From Anaerolinea sp. (GTDB lineage: Bacteria; Chloroflexota; Anaerolineae; Anaerolineales; Villigracilaceae), in contig JAIFNG010000188.1 in the NCBI GenBank assembly GCA_020047815.1, positions 1-45,933 of the forward strand: a stretch of 45,933 nucleotides of DNA. The letters run 5' to 3'. Below, piece after piece: positions 1 through 6,961 of this stretch. The position numbers and the translations under genes were made by a program. The notes beneath the pieces are model-generated. The model was given only the letters and a program-made list of their open reading frames with translations, was not told where the DNA came from and made no database searches. How positions within the stretch are numbered: position 1 is the first letter of the stretch; the number at the start of each line of letters is the position of its first letter.

Positions 1-74
1 GCGGCGTGGCAATCCTCTTTTGACCAGCAATTCCCGTAAAACAGGAGATTGCTTCGGCACAAACCGCCTCGCAA

Positions 75-95
75 CACTTGCACCGTACGCAAGTG
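75..95. repeat. Perfect 7-bp inverted repeat upstream of the Ada-like gene
   Basis: CACTTGC (75-81) and GCAAGTG (89-95) form a perfect inverted repeat with a 7-nt spacer, about 107 nt before the Ada-like start codon. It could be an operator, but its right half lies in a 21-nt stretch (87-107) that recurs with 19 of 21 identities at 3767-3787. Membership of a dispersed repeat family is therefore the simpler reading. No E. coli-type Ada box was recognised. Confidence 0.4.
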
Positions 96-133
96 CAGGT
101 GTGACATTTGTACGGTAGAGAATAAAGGAAAAA

Positions 134-199
134 ATGAGCAAGAATCGGGTCGCGTACGGACTGACTGGAAAATACAATCTCCAGCATAAAAGGAGATAA
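134..199 (+). CDS. Possible 21-codon leader ORF ahead of the Ada-like gene
   Basis: ATG (134) runs to TAA (197-199), giving 21 codons that start MSKNRVAYG. It is preceded by a purine-rich AAAGGAAAAA. Its last codons contain the ribosome-binding sequence AAGGAG of the next gene, and its stop lies 2 nt before that gene's ATG. This geometry would allow translational coupling. There is no homology support, so it may be a chance ORF in a repeat-rich leader. Confidence 0.25.
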   Translation: MSKNRVAYGLTGKYNLQHKRR

Positions 200-201
200 A
201 G

Positions 202-1104
202 ATGACATCCATTCTTCCAAACATTCCGAACGACCCGGCTGAACTTTCACAACATTATCAACTCATTGAAAAGGCCATTGAGTATATCGAGGCCAATGTT
301 CAACATCAGCCCGAACTGGATGAGATCGCATCCGCCGTCGGCTTGAGCGGGTACCACTTCCAGCGCCTGTTCACCCGCTGGGCAGGCATCAGCCCCAAGC
401 GCTTCATCCAGTTCCTGACCAGGGAACATGCCAAGGAGCTGTTGGCCCGCTCTGAAAACCTGCTGGATACAACCCACCAGGTTGGGCTTTCCAGCCTGGG
501 GCGCCTGCACGACCTCTTCGTCAACACCGAAGCGGTCACACCCGGCGAATTCAAGTCACAGGGCGCGGGGCTCACCATCCGCTATGGGGTGCATTTCACA
601 CCCTTCGGGAAATGCCTGATCGCGGTCACCACGCGCGGCATCTGCCATTTGAGTTTTGTGCAAAACAGCGAAGGCAGGTCAGTCGACCAACTGGCTGCCG
701 GCTGGGAACAGGCCGAGATGATCGAAGACTACCACGCCACCGCCCCGCTTGCCGCCCGCATCTTTGCCGCGCCGAACCCCGACCCGGCTTTCGAGCGTGC
801 TGGTCCACCCCTCGGCCTGCACCTGCGCGGCACGAACTTCCAGATCAAGGTTTGGGAGGCGCTGCTCAACATCCCGCTTGGCACGGTGACCACCTACCAG
901 CAGATCGCGGTACAGATCGGCAGCCCGCTTGCAGTGCGCGCGGTTGGCACGGCGGTGGGACACAACCCGGTCGCAGTCCTGGTTCCATGCCACCGGGTCA
1001 TTCGCAAGGCTGGCGAATTTGGGAACTATCGCTATGGTGCGGCCAGGAAGAAGGCACTGCTGGCAAAGGAATACATCACCACAGGCGGCGCGCAAGCAGC
1101 CTGA
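202..1104 (+). CDS. Ada-like AraC regulator fused to O6-methylguanine-DNA methyltransferase
   Basis: This 300-residue protein should repair alkylated DNA and probably also bind DNA as a regulator. Residues about 22-120 form an AraC-type double helix-turn-helix (GYHFQRLF, then a second helix followed by TPGEF). Residues about 125-190 resemble the ribonuclease-like N-terminal lobe, and about 205-290 the methyltransferase domain with the alkyl-acceptor motif PCHRVI (Cys263) and a conserved GNYRYG. The E. coli Ada N-terminal four-Cys phosphotriester domain is missing, so the classical methyl-Cys switch for transcription is absent. Induction, if any, must work otherwise. The start is supported by AAGGAG 6 nt upstream. 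The EamA exporter follows after 66 nt and may be co-transcribed. Confidence 0.88.
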   Translation: MTSILPNIPNDPAELSQHYQLIEKAIEYIEANVQHQPELDEIASAVGLSGYHFQRLFTRWAGISPKRFIQFLTREHAKELLARSENLLDTTHQVGLSSLGRLHDLFVNTEAVTPGEFKSQGAGLTIRYGVHFTPFGKCLIAVTTRGICHLSFVQNSEGRSVDQLAAGWEQAEMIEDYHATAPLAARIFAAPNPDPAFERAGPPLGLHLRGTNFQIKVWEALLNIPLGTVTTYQQIAVQIGSPLAVRAVGTAVGHNPVAVLVPCHRVIRKAGEFGNYRYGAARKKALLAKEYITTGGAQAA

Positions 1105-1170
1105 GCATGATCGTGAAATCGCGCCGGGCAAAATCTGAACGCCCGCGCAAGTACATATAAAAGGAAAATA

Positions 1171-2100
1171 ATGAAATCAAAAGTTTGGCTGGCGTTACTC
1201 GCTTTATACATCGTCTGGGGATCGACCTATCTGGGGATCAAGTTTACGATCGAGACCATTCCGCCGTTCCTGCAAGCGGGAATTCGGTTTTTGATCTCAG
1301 GCTTTATCCTGGTGAGCTGGCAGAGGCTCGCCGGAAAAGACTTACCTACACGCAAGCAATGGAGATCCACTGCGATCATTGGCGCCCTATTGTTACTGGG
1401 CGGCAACGGACTGGTTTCCTGGGCAGAGCAATTCATCCCTTCGGGAATTGCCGCGCTGGTCATTGCTTCCAGCCCCATGTTCCTGGTCATCGGTGAGGCG
1501 GTCCGCCCCAACGGTGTCAAACCAAACTGGCAGGGGGTCGTCGGGTTGTTGATCGGTTTCGTGGGCATCTTCATTCTGATCGGTCCCGCTGAAATTTCCG
1601 GGAATGCCTCAAAGCTCGATCCCTTCGGCGTGGCGGCACTGCTCTTTGCCTGTCTGTTCTGGGCAACCGGCTCCATGGTCAGCAAGTCGGTTGACCTGCC
1701 CAAATCATCCCTGATGAACACAGGCGCGCAAATGCTGATGGGCGGCGCGGCTCTGGTTGTTGTTTCGTTGGTGACGGGTGAGGTGAACGGCTGGGACGTG
1801 AGCGCCGTTTCATCCCGCTCTTTATACGGGTTGTTGTATCTTATTCTTGTGGGTTCACTGATCGGGTTTGCATCGTATGGCTGGCTGCTGCAAAACGCAC
1901 CCATCTCGCTGGTTTCGACGTACGCCTACGTCAACCCGATCGTTGCCGTTTTTCTTGGGACCTGGTTTGCGAATGAGGCACTCGAGCCGCGCATCTGGCT
2001 GGCGGCGGGCATCATTGTCGGGTCGGTGATATTCATTAACAGTACCAGGCCGCGGGTCAGGTATGAAGCGAAGGAGGTTTTAGTGGAGAATACCCGGTAG
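1171..2100 (+). CDS. EamA/DMT-superfamily transporter (YedA-like)
   Basis: This 309-residue polytopic inner-membrane protein carries two EamA repeats, about residues 8-140 and 155-292, consistent with ten transmembrane helices. The N-terminal WGSTYLGIKF motif and the central region with ISGNASKLDPFG between the halves are typical of the drug/metabolite transporter superfamily, in which YedA/RhaT-like members export metabolites or amino acids. The substrate cannot be read from sequence. The start ATG is preceded by AAAAGGAAAATA. Glutamine synthetase follows 57 nt downstream, so a link to amino-acid export is possible, but adjacency is the only basis for that. Confidence 0.85.
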   Translation: MKSKVWLALLALYIVWGSTYLGIKFTIETIPPFLQAGIRFLISGFILVSWQRLAGKDLPTRKQWRSTAIIGALLLLGGNGLVSWAEQFIPSGIAALVIASSPMFLVIGEAVRPNGVKPNWQGVVGLLIGFVGIFILIGPAEISGNASKLDPFGVAALLFACLFWATGSMVSKSVDLPKSSLMNTGAQMLMGGAALVVVSLVTGEVNGWDVSAVSSRSLYGLLYLILVGSLIGFASYGWLLQNAPISLVSTYAYVNPIVAVFLGTWFANEALEPRIWLAAGIIVGSVIFINSTRPRVRYEAKEVLVENTR

Positions 2101-2157
2101 GTTATGACCAGTGGTCAATTGTCGTATATCAAAAATCATTTAAAAAGGAGAAATAAA

Positions 2158-3498
2158 ATGGACGGAAAAGATCTGGTAAAACGTGTCAAGGAAGATAATG
2201 TCAAGTTCATCTCGCTGCAGTTCACAGACGTGATGGGCGCAGTAAAAAGCGTGGATATGCCCGTGCGCAACCTGCAGGGCGTGCTGGATGACGGCGCCTG
2301 GTTCGACGGCTCCTCGGTGGAAGGCTTTGCCCGCATTCAGGAAAGTGATATGCGCCTGATCATTGATCCCACCACCTACGCAGTCTTGCCGTGGTCTTCC
2401 GCAGAATCCAAACGTGCCCGCGTCTTCTGTGATATTTACACCCCGAGCGACGAGCCATTTGAAGGTGACCCGCGCGGCGCCTTGAAGCGCATCCTTAAGA
2501 AAATTGCCGAACGCGGCTGGATGTTGAACATTGGACCCGAACCTGAATTCTTCCTGTTCAAGGCTTCGGATGGTACTGGCGTTCATCCTGTCCCCCACGA
2601 TACAGGCGGTTACTTTGATTTCTCGTCCTTTGACGAAGCGGTTGTCGTGCGCACTGCCCTGATGGAAGCGCTCGATGCCATGGGGTTGGATGTGGAAGTG
2701 GGCCACCATGAAGTTGCATTGGGACAACACGAAATTGACTTCCGCTTTGCCGATGCACTCAAAGCCGCCGACAATGTCCTGACCCTCAAGTACACCGTGA
2801 AAGCCATTGCCGCACAGCACGGGCTGGTCGCTTCCTTCATGCCCAAGCCGGTCTATGGCATTAACGGCTCAGGCATGCACTGCCATCAATCGCTCTTCGA
2901 TATCAAGACCGGCGCCAACCTGTTCTTCGATCCGAAGGACGCCGCCCACCTTTCACCGCTGGCGTATTCATTCATTGCGGGACAGCTGGAGCACGCCCGT
3001 GCCCTGGCCGGTGTGGTTGCCCCAACCGTGAATTCGTACAAGCGCCTGGTGCCCGGTTATGAAGCACCCGTCTACATCGGTTGGGCACAACAGAACCGCT
3101 CGGCCTTGATCCGCATTCCGCGCTATACCGAAGGACGCGACAAGGCAGTACGCGCTGAACTGCGCTTCCCTGACCCATCCTCCAACCCATACCTGGCATT
3201 CACCGCCATGCTCGCCGCCGCTCTGGACGGCATCGACCGGAAACTGGCAGCGCCCAAGCCGCTCAACAACATCAACCTGTACCACCTCGACAAGGCAGAA
3301 CGCACCCAGATGGGCATCACTGAACTGCCCGGCTCGCTGGCAGAAGCCTTGGGCGAATTGGAAAAGGATGAAGTATTGAAGTCTGCACTCGGCGGCTACC
3401 TGTATGAAGCCTACATGCGCGCGAAGCTGGAAGAATGGGACGAGTTCCGCCTGCGCGTAACAGATTACGAGATCGAGAAGTATTTGGAAACAACGTAA
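2158..3498 (+). CDS. glnA: Glutamine synthetase, type I
   Basis: Catalyses ATP-dependent condensation of glutamate and ammonia to glutamine in the cytoplasm. The 446-residue length suits the shorter GSI form. The beta-grasp domain is at about 15-100 (FTDVMGAVKSV, GSSVEGF). The catalytic domain includes the NGSGMHCHQS nucleotide/metal motif and the substrate-binding RIPRY and RFPDPSSNPY motifs. The adenylylation loop of the longer GSI-beta form was not recognised, so control by feedback or an interacting protein is more likely than by GlnE. I chose the ATG at 2158 because GGAG lies 8 nt upstream and the protein then starts MDGKDLVKRV. An in-frame ATG at 2104 would add 18 residues with no family support. 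A strong terminator follows. Confidence 0.93.
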   Translation: MDGKDLVKRVKEDNVKFISLQFTDVMGAVKSVDMPVRNLQGVLDDGAWFDGSSVEGFARIQESDMRLIIDPTTYAVLPWSSAESKRARVFCDIYTPSDEPFEGDPRGALKRILKKIAERGWMLNIGPEPEFFLFKASDGTGVHPVPHDTGGYFDFSSFDEAVVVRTALMEALDAMGLDVEVGHHEVALGQHEIDFRFADALKAADNVLTLKYTVKAIAAQHGLVASFMPKPVYGINGSGMHCHQSLFDIKTGANLFFDPKDAAHLSPLAYSFIAGQLEHARALAGVVAPTVNSYKRLVPGYEAPVYIGWAQQNRSALIRIPRYTEGRDKAVRAELRFPDPSSNPYLAFTAMLAAALDGIDRKLAAPKPLNNINLYHLDKAERTQMGITELPGSLAEALGELEKDEVLKSALGGYLYEAYMRAKLEEWDEFRLRVTDYEIEKYLETT

Positions 3499-3529
3499 TA
3501 TTTGAAGAGCAGGAAAAAGTTTTAAAGAA

Positions 3530-3568
3530 AAAAGACCCAAAAGGTTGTTCAAGCCTTTTGGGTCTTTT
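3530..3568. terminator. Bidirectional intrinsic terminator after glnA
   Basis: A perfect 15-bp stem (3530-3544 with 3554-3568) encloses a 9-nt loop. The left arm begins with an A tract and the right arm ends with TTTT followed by GCTTTTTT, so it can act on both strands. It separates glnA from the convergent minus-strand ABC exporter genes. Confidence 0.9.
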
Positions 3569-3579
3569 GCTTTTTTGTT

Positions 3580-3790
3580 GACCGCAATTTGTGACCGTGG
3601 GTATTATATCCAGATAAGTTCCTTCCAATTCCCTTCGCAAATGTCATTGCGAGGAGCGCTTTGGTTCTTCGCGACGAAGCAATCCCCGCATGACAGGTAT
3701 CTTCATGCCAGTGGGACAAGATTTCTCGCTTACGCTCGAAATGACAAAGGACAAAGTGCTCGAAGCACGCAAGTGCTGGTGAGACATCAC
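3580..3790. repeat. Dispersed intergenic repeat element
   Basis: This gene-free stretch has no convincing ORF. It contains TGTCATTGCGAGGAGCG (3642-3658), CGACGAAGCAATCC (about 3673-3686) and a right end ACGCAAGTGCTGGTGAGACAT (3767-3787, 20 of these shown as core). The right end recurs at 87-107. A diverged start, TGTCATCGCGAGGGCG in reverse orientation, lies at about 30802-30820, and a fragment TGTCATTGCG sits at 6930-6939. I infer a multi-copy non-coding repeat family scattered between genes. Confidence 0.6.
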
Positions 3791-3814
3791 GGGAAGTTAA
3801 TTATTTACAAACCC

Positions 3815-4546
3815 TTAGTGTTTCAATGTCCCCTGTGCCAATTCCATGATCTCCTGCTTTGATTCATAGATGCGCACCAGTTTCCCGTCCTGCATTTGCA
3901 GGACGCGGTCTACGAACTGACACATGCGCAGATCGTGGGTGACCATGATGCCTGCTCGGTCGTTCTCATGGATCAGATGCGCGAATGTTTCCACCACCTG
4001 AAAGGCGCGCTCGGTATCCAGCGAGGCGGTTGGTTCATCAGCCAGCACAACCGCAGGATTGTGGATCAGCGCGCGGGCAATGGCAACCCGCTGCTGCTGT
4101 CCACCGGACATTTGGGCGGGCAGGCTGTGCAGGCGTTCCGCCAGGCCCAGCCGCGCCAGCAGCTCATCAGAGCGCACGCGGCCGGCGCGGTCACGTTTAT
4201 TATTAAGCCTGAGCATGAATTCCACATTCTCACGGGCAGTGAGATATGGGATCAGGTTATTGGATTGAAAGGTAAAACCGATCTTCTCGCGGCGCAGTTT
4301 GACACGCTGTTTTTCGTTCATCTGCGCCAGATCCTGCCCGTCGATCAATACCTGTCCACTGCTGGGCGTGAGCAGGGCGGCAAGGATGGAAAGCATGGTG
4401 GTCTTGCCTGAACCGCTGGGTCCCACCAATGCCACAAACTCACCGGACTTGACTTGAAACGAAACCCCGTCCACCGCGTTGATGGTTGCCCCATCCAACG
4501 AAAATGTCTTGACCAGATCACGAACTTCCAAAGCAACTGAATTCAT
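3815..4546 (-). CDS. ABC exporter ATP-binding subunit (LolD/MacB/DevA type)
   Basis: This 243-residue cytoplasmic ATPase energises the permease encoded directly upstream. Visible motifs are Walker A GPSGSGKTT (about residues 41-49), a Q-loop in TFQSNNL, the ABC signature MSGGQQQRVAIARAL, Walker B VVLADEPTASLD and the H-loop in MVTHD. This set is typical of the LolD/FtsE/MacB/DevA family that pairs with FtsX-type permeases to export lipids, peptides or small molecules or to act as mechanotransducers. The start has AAGGGA about 8 nt upstream. The permease gene ends 12 nt before this start, so the two form an operon. Confidence 0.92.
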   Translation of the reverse strand: MNSVALEVRDLVKTFSLDGATINAVDGVSFQVKSGEFVALVGPSGSGKTTMLSILAALLTPSSGQVLIDGQDLAQMNEKQRVKLRREKIGFTFQSNNLIPYLTARENVEFMLRLNNKRDRAGRVRSDELLARLGLAERLHSLPAQMSGGQQQRVAIARALIHNPAVVLADEPTASLDTERAFQVVETFAHLIHENDRAGIMVTHDLRMCQFVDRVLQMQDGKLVRIYESKQEIMELAQGTLKH

Positions 4547-4558
4547 AAATATTTTCCC

Positions 4559-5719
4559 TTATCCCAAACGCAAGGCTTTCAACGGCTCGATACGGACAGC
4601 ATAAATGATCGAGACCATGCCGCCCAGCGGACCAATGAACAAAAGCAGCAAAATAGCAGCCAACGACCAGGCTCCGTTGAATGCCAACGGAATGGCGGCG
4701 GGCAGAACCAGCGAGAATAGATAATTCAAACCTGAACCAATGCCGACCCCAATGCCGGTCACGATGATGATCTGGATCACTGCCGAAAGCCCAACAACCG
4801 CGTTCGAGGAGCCGATCGCCTTTAATACACCGATCTGCGGCACCTTTTGCAGGATCTGAATTTGGAAGAAACCGCCGATCACCAAAATACCGATCAACAA
4901 GGTGAAAACGCCCTGTGTCTGCACAGTGCCCTGCTGCGCGGTATACCCAGGAATGTTATTGATCGTGGTCTCAATATCAGCCACTTCAATATTGGCAACC
5001 TCATTTTGCAGGCGGAGCCTCACTTCCTCGACCCGCGCCGGGTCGCTCAACTTGACCGCAATAATATTCGGGTTGGGGGTATCACTATTCAGATCCGACT
5101 CGGACTGGGGGCGCACCAGTTCCCAGGTCGCGGCAGGCAGAAAGAGCGTTGGCTGAAAGGAATAAGCCTGTTCATCCACCAGCCCGACGATCTTCAAGGT
5201 ATAAAACTCATCCTTCGTGCCCTGGGTCGAGCGGATCTCGATCTCATCCCCGATCTTCAGGTCGGTGCGTTCAGCCACGCTGCCATCCATCACGGTTTCA
5301 CGCGCCTCTCCACCGCGAAAATAACGTCCTTCCAACAGCGGAGGCATTCCGGGGCGTTCGGCCTCCACACCAAGTATGGATACCTTGAGCGGTTCCGCCA
5401 GGGAAACGATCTGGGAATTGGAAGTATGGATGGGACCTGCATCCTCCACGCCTTCCACCCGGCGAATTGATTTGACCGTGTTGGTCTCCAGGCGGCTTGA
5501 ATTAATGCTGTAGTCCGATTTTTCAAGGAACACAACCAGCTGTGCATCCAGGTTTGCCACGTATTGGCGGTTGGCATTTGAAAGCCCTTCACCCAGCGCG
5601 GCGATAAAAAGTACCAGAACGGTGATAAGCGCAATAACCAGGGCTACCAGAAAAAAGCGGCCTTTGTTACGCATCACTTCTTTTATTGCAAGATAAGTGG
5701 CAAGGAAAAAACTTCTCAT
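4559..5719 (-). CDS. ABC exporter permease, FtsX/MacB/DevC type
   Basis: A 386-residue inner-membrane permease. One transmembrane helix lies near residues 20-43, an extracytoplasmic MacB-like periplasmic-core domain at about 44-250, and three further helices in the C-terminal FtsX domain (about 265-380), which contains GVLKAIGSSNAVV. This is the four-helix FtsX plan, and DevC exporters fit best. An in-frame GTG at 5728 would give three more residues, but AGGGA lies about 10 nt before the ATG at 5719 and only 1 nt from the GTG, so I chose the ATG. No DevB-like adaptor (membrane fusion protein) gene is adjacent. The substrate is unknown. Confidence 0.88.
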   Translation of the reverse strand: MRSFFLATYLAIKEVMRNKGRFFLVALVIALITVLVLFIAALGEGLSNANRQYVANLDAQLVVFLEKSDYSINSSRLETNTVKSIRRVEGVEDAGPIHTSNSQIVSLAEPLKVSILGVEAERPGMPPLLEGRYFRGGEARETVMDGSVAERTDLKIGDEIEIRSTQGTKDEFYTLKIVGLVDEQAYSFQPTLFLPAATWELVRPQSESDLNSDTPNPNIIAVKLSDPARVEEVRLRLQNEVANIEVADIETTINNIPGYTAQQGTVQTQGVFTLLIGILVIGGFFQIQILQKVPQIGVLKAIGSSNAVVGLSAVIQIIIVTGIGVGIGSGLNYLFSLVLPAAIPLAFNGAWSLAAILLLLFIGPLGGMVSIIYAVRIEPLKALRLG

Positions 5720-5740
5720 AATGATCACATCCCTAAATAA

Positions 5741-6340
5741 TTAAACAACCGGTTTGGCGTCATACGGCTTGTCCCAATCGGAACCCATAATGCCGTGCAA
5801 AATTAGATCCACAGGAGGATGGTCGGCGATATCCTCGTAATAATATGGAAGGCGGATGCGCCCGTCCGTGCCGACGATGAAGGTGCCGGACATTTGATAC
5901 GCATCCTGCCCGGCGGGCGGCAGTTCGGGTTTGTACCCTTTTGTACGCGCCAATCTGCGGTTAGAAATCCAGATATTGGGCGAGAACAAGGTCTGCCAAA
6001 AATTTCCCTGGTACAACCCATAGGCCTGATACGCGCTGCGGTCGGGGTCTGCGAGACAAATGGCGCTGGGAGCGCGCAGGTCACAAAACTGTTTAGCTGA
6101 TTCTGCAGAGGCGTGGGAAATGATCGCAAGACGCAGCCCCCTCTCGGTCAGGGACTGGTGCGCATCGATCAGCTGATCCATCATCTCCTTGCATTGCGGA
6201 CATCCGAAATGGCGGGTGAAGGCAAGCACCAGCACTTTATCCTGCCAAAGTGTGGAAAGCTGGACGGGGCTGCCGTCAGCGCCAAGCAATTTCACATCGG
6301 GAGCCGGGTCATTGAATTTAAGTTGTTTTTGCTGTGTCAT
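5741..6340 (-). CDS. Peroxiredoxin-like AhpC/TSA-fold protein with CPQC site
   Basis: A 199-residue thioredoxin-fold protein. After a PAPDVKLLGADG start typical of peroxiredoxins, the active-site region FTRHFGCPQC places Cys47 and Cys50 in a CxxC pair. This resembles AhpC/TSA_2 (PRXL2-like) proteins rather than classical 2-Cys peroxiredoxins. It probably reduces peroxides or acts as a thiol oxidoreductase. The C-terminal part (GTFIVGTDGRIRLPYYYEDIADHPP) is family-typical. A TTG two codons upstream is open, but AAGGA lies 8 nt before the ATG at 6340, which decides the start. The gene ends about 21 nt before the ABC permease start and may share its transcript. It diverges from the candidate selenoprotein, a second redox protein. 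Confidence 0.82.
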   Translation of the reverse strand: MTQQKQLKFNDPAPDVKLLGADGSPVQLSTLWQDKVLVLAFTRHFGCPQCKEMMDQLIDAHQSLTERGLRLAIISHASAESAKQFCDLRAPSAICLADPDRSAYQAYGLYQGNFWQTLFSPNIWISNRRLARTKGYKPELPPAGQDAYQMSGTFIVGTDGRIRLPYYYEDIADHPPVDLILHGIMGSDWDKPYDAKPVV

Positions 6341-6393
6341 GGCCAAATTCCTTTTTTATTTCGATCGATCTTGATAAAAGGAGTATATCAGAT

Positions 6394-6415
6394 TGCACAG
6401 GTTTTGTACAGGTTT
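6394..6415. repeat. Tandem 11-bp direct repeat in the divergent redox promoter region
   Basis: TGCACAGGTTT (6394-6404) is followed without a gap by TGTACAGGTTT (6405-6415), 10 of 11 identical. On the minus strand the repeats lie just upstream of a TATACT hexamer that could serve as the peroxiredoxin -10. An operator bound by a dimeric regulator is possible, but no regulator is identified. Confidence 0.35.
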
Positions 6416-6460
6416 TTACATATCAACATAAAGGATAGGAATTTATTAACCCATCCGGCT

Positions 6461-6466
6461 TATAAT
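6461..6466 (+). promoter_or_regulatory. Candidate -10 box for the DsrE-like selenoprotein gene
   Basis: A perfect TATAAT lies 64 nt before the ATG of the DsrE-like gene. No good -35 hexamer is visible at 16-18 nt spacing, so support rests on the -10 alone. Confidence 0.4.
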
Positions 6467-6530
6467 CAAATCAAACACAGGAAAAATCAATCCGGCACGC
6501 AGGAAAAAACATTACAGGAAGGTAAATTTC

Positions 6531-6887
6531 ATGGAAGCGCAAAAATATCTTATCGTGATCAACGATGCCCCGTACGGCAATGAGCGTCCATATAACGCCT
6601 TGCGGTTGGCAATGAATTTGACAAAACGGGAAGGTGTGGAAGTAAAGCTATTCCTAACCGCCGATGGCATCTTCTGCGCGCGCAAAGGACAAAAAACGCC
6701 CGATGGATATTACAACATCGAACGCATGATCAAGTCCATGACCAGGCGAGGCAAAGTCGCAACCTGAGGGTCATGTTCTGAAGCCCGCGGGTTCGGGCTT
6801 GAAGATTTCACAGAAGGTGTAGCCTTGGGCAACATGGACCTGCTTGGCGATTGGACGATGGAAGCAGATAAAGTGATCGTTTACTAA
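6531..6887 (+). CDS. DsrE-family protein with in-frame TGA: candidate selenoprotein (Sec79)
   Basis: The frame runs from ATG (AGGAAGG about 10 nt upstream) to TAA at 6885-6887, giving 118 residues if TGA at 6765-6767 is read as selenocysteine 79. Upstream are DsrE-family hallmarks: an INDAPYGNERPYNALRLAM start and a central KGQKTPDGYYNIERM. Directly after the TGA comes GSCSEARG, later DWTMEADKVIVY, which is the family C-terminus. In Cys homologues, as I recall the family, this site is C-G-x-C followed by ARG, so TGA replaces the first Cys to give U-G-S-C. A 10-bp hairpin with a G-containing loop begins 9 nt after the TGA (separate entry). Stopping at TGA would leave 78 residues without the redox motif. 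A sequencing error or TGC-to-TGA nonsense mutation is the alternative; frame retention and the hairpin argue against it. Likely role: cytoplasmic thiol/selenol redox or sulfur relay. Confidence 0.85.
6776..6803 (+). promoter_or_regulatory. Bacterial SECIS-like hairpin after the in-frame TGA
   Basis: AAGCCCG (6781-6787) pairs perfectly with CGGGCTT (6794-6800) around the loop CGGGTT. A lower TTC (6776-6778)/GAA (6801-6803) helix adds three pairs with a 2-nt bulge (6779-6780). The loop starts 21 nt after the TGA, and its second nucleotide is G. Bacterial SECIS elements typically place the apical loop roughly 16-37 nt after UGA with a G at loop position 1 or 2, so position and shape both fit SelB recognition. 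Confidence 0.75.
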
Positions 6888-6961
6888 GGGTTAGTAAAAA
6901 TATAATTCTTCTCACCTGCCAACGAACGATGTCATTGCGTTAATTTAATTAAATACAGATC

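Noticed and set aside
2104..2157. Upstream ATG for glutamine synthetase
   Set aside because: It has no ribosome-binding site and adds 18 residues outside the family; the ATG at 2158 has GGAG.
3545..3862. 105-residue open frame on plus over the glnA terminator
   Set aside because: It covers a terminator and a dispersed repeat and has no protein features.
5741..6340. Peroxiredoxin-like gene as a second selenoprotein
   Set aside because: Both active-site residues are encoded by Cys codons and there is no internal TGA.
6768..6887. Reading the DsrE 3' part as a frameshifted pseudogene
   Set aside because: No frame change is needed; the sequence after TGA stays in frame to TAA, and the hairpin supports recoding.
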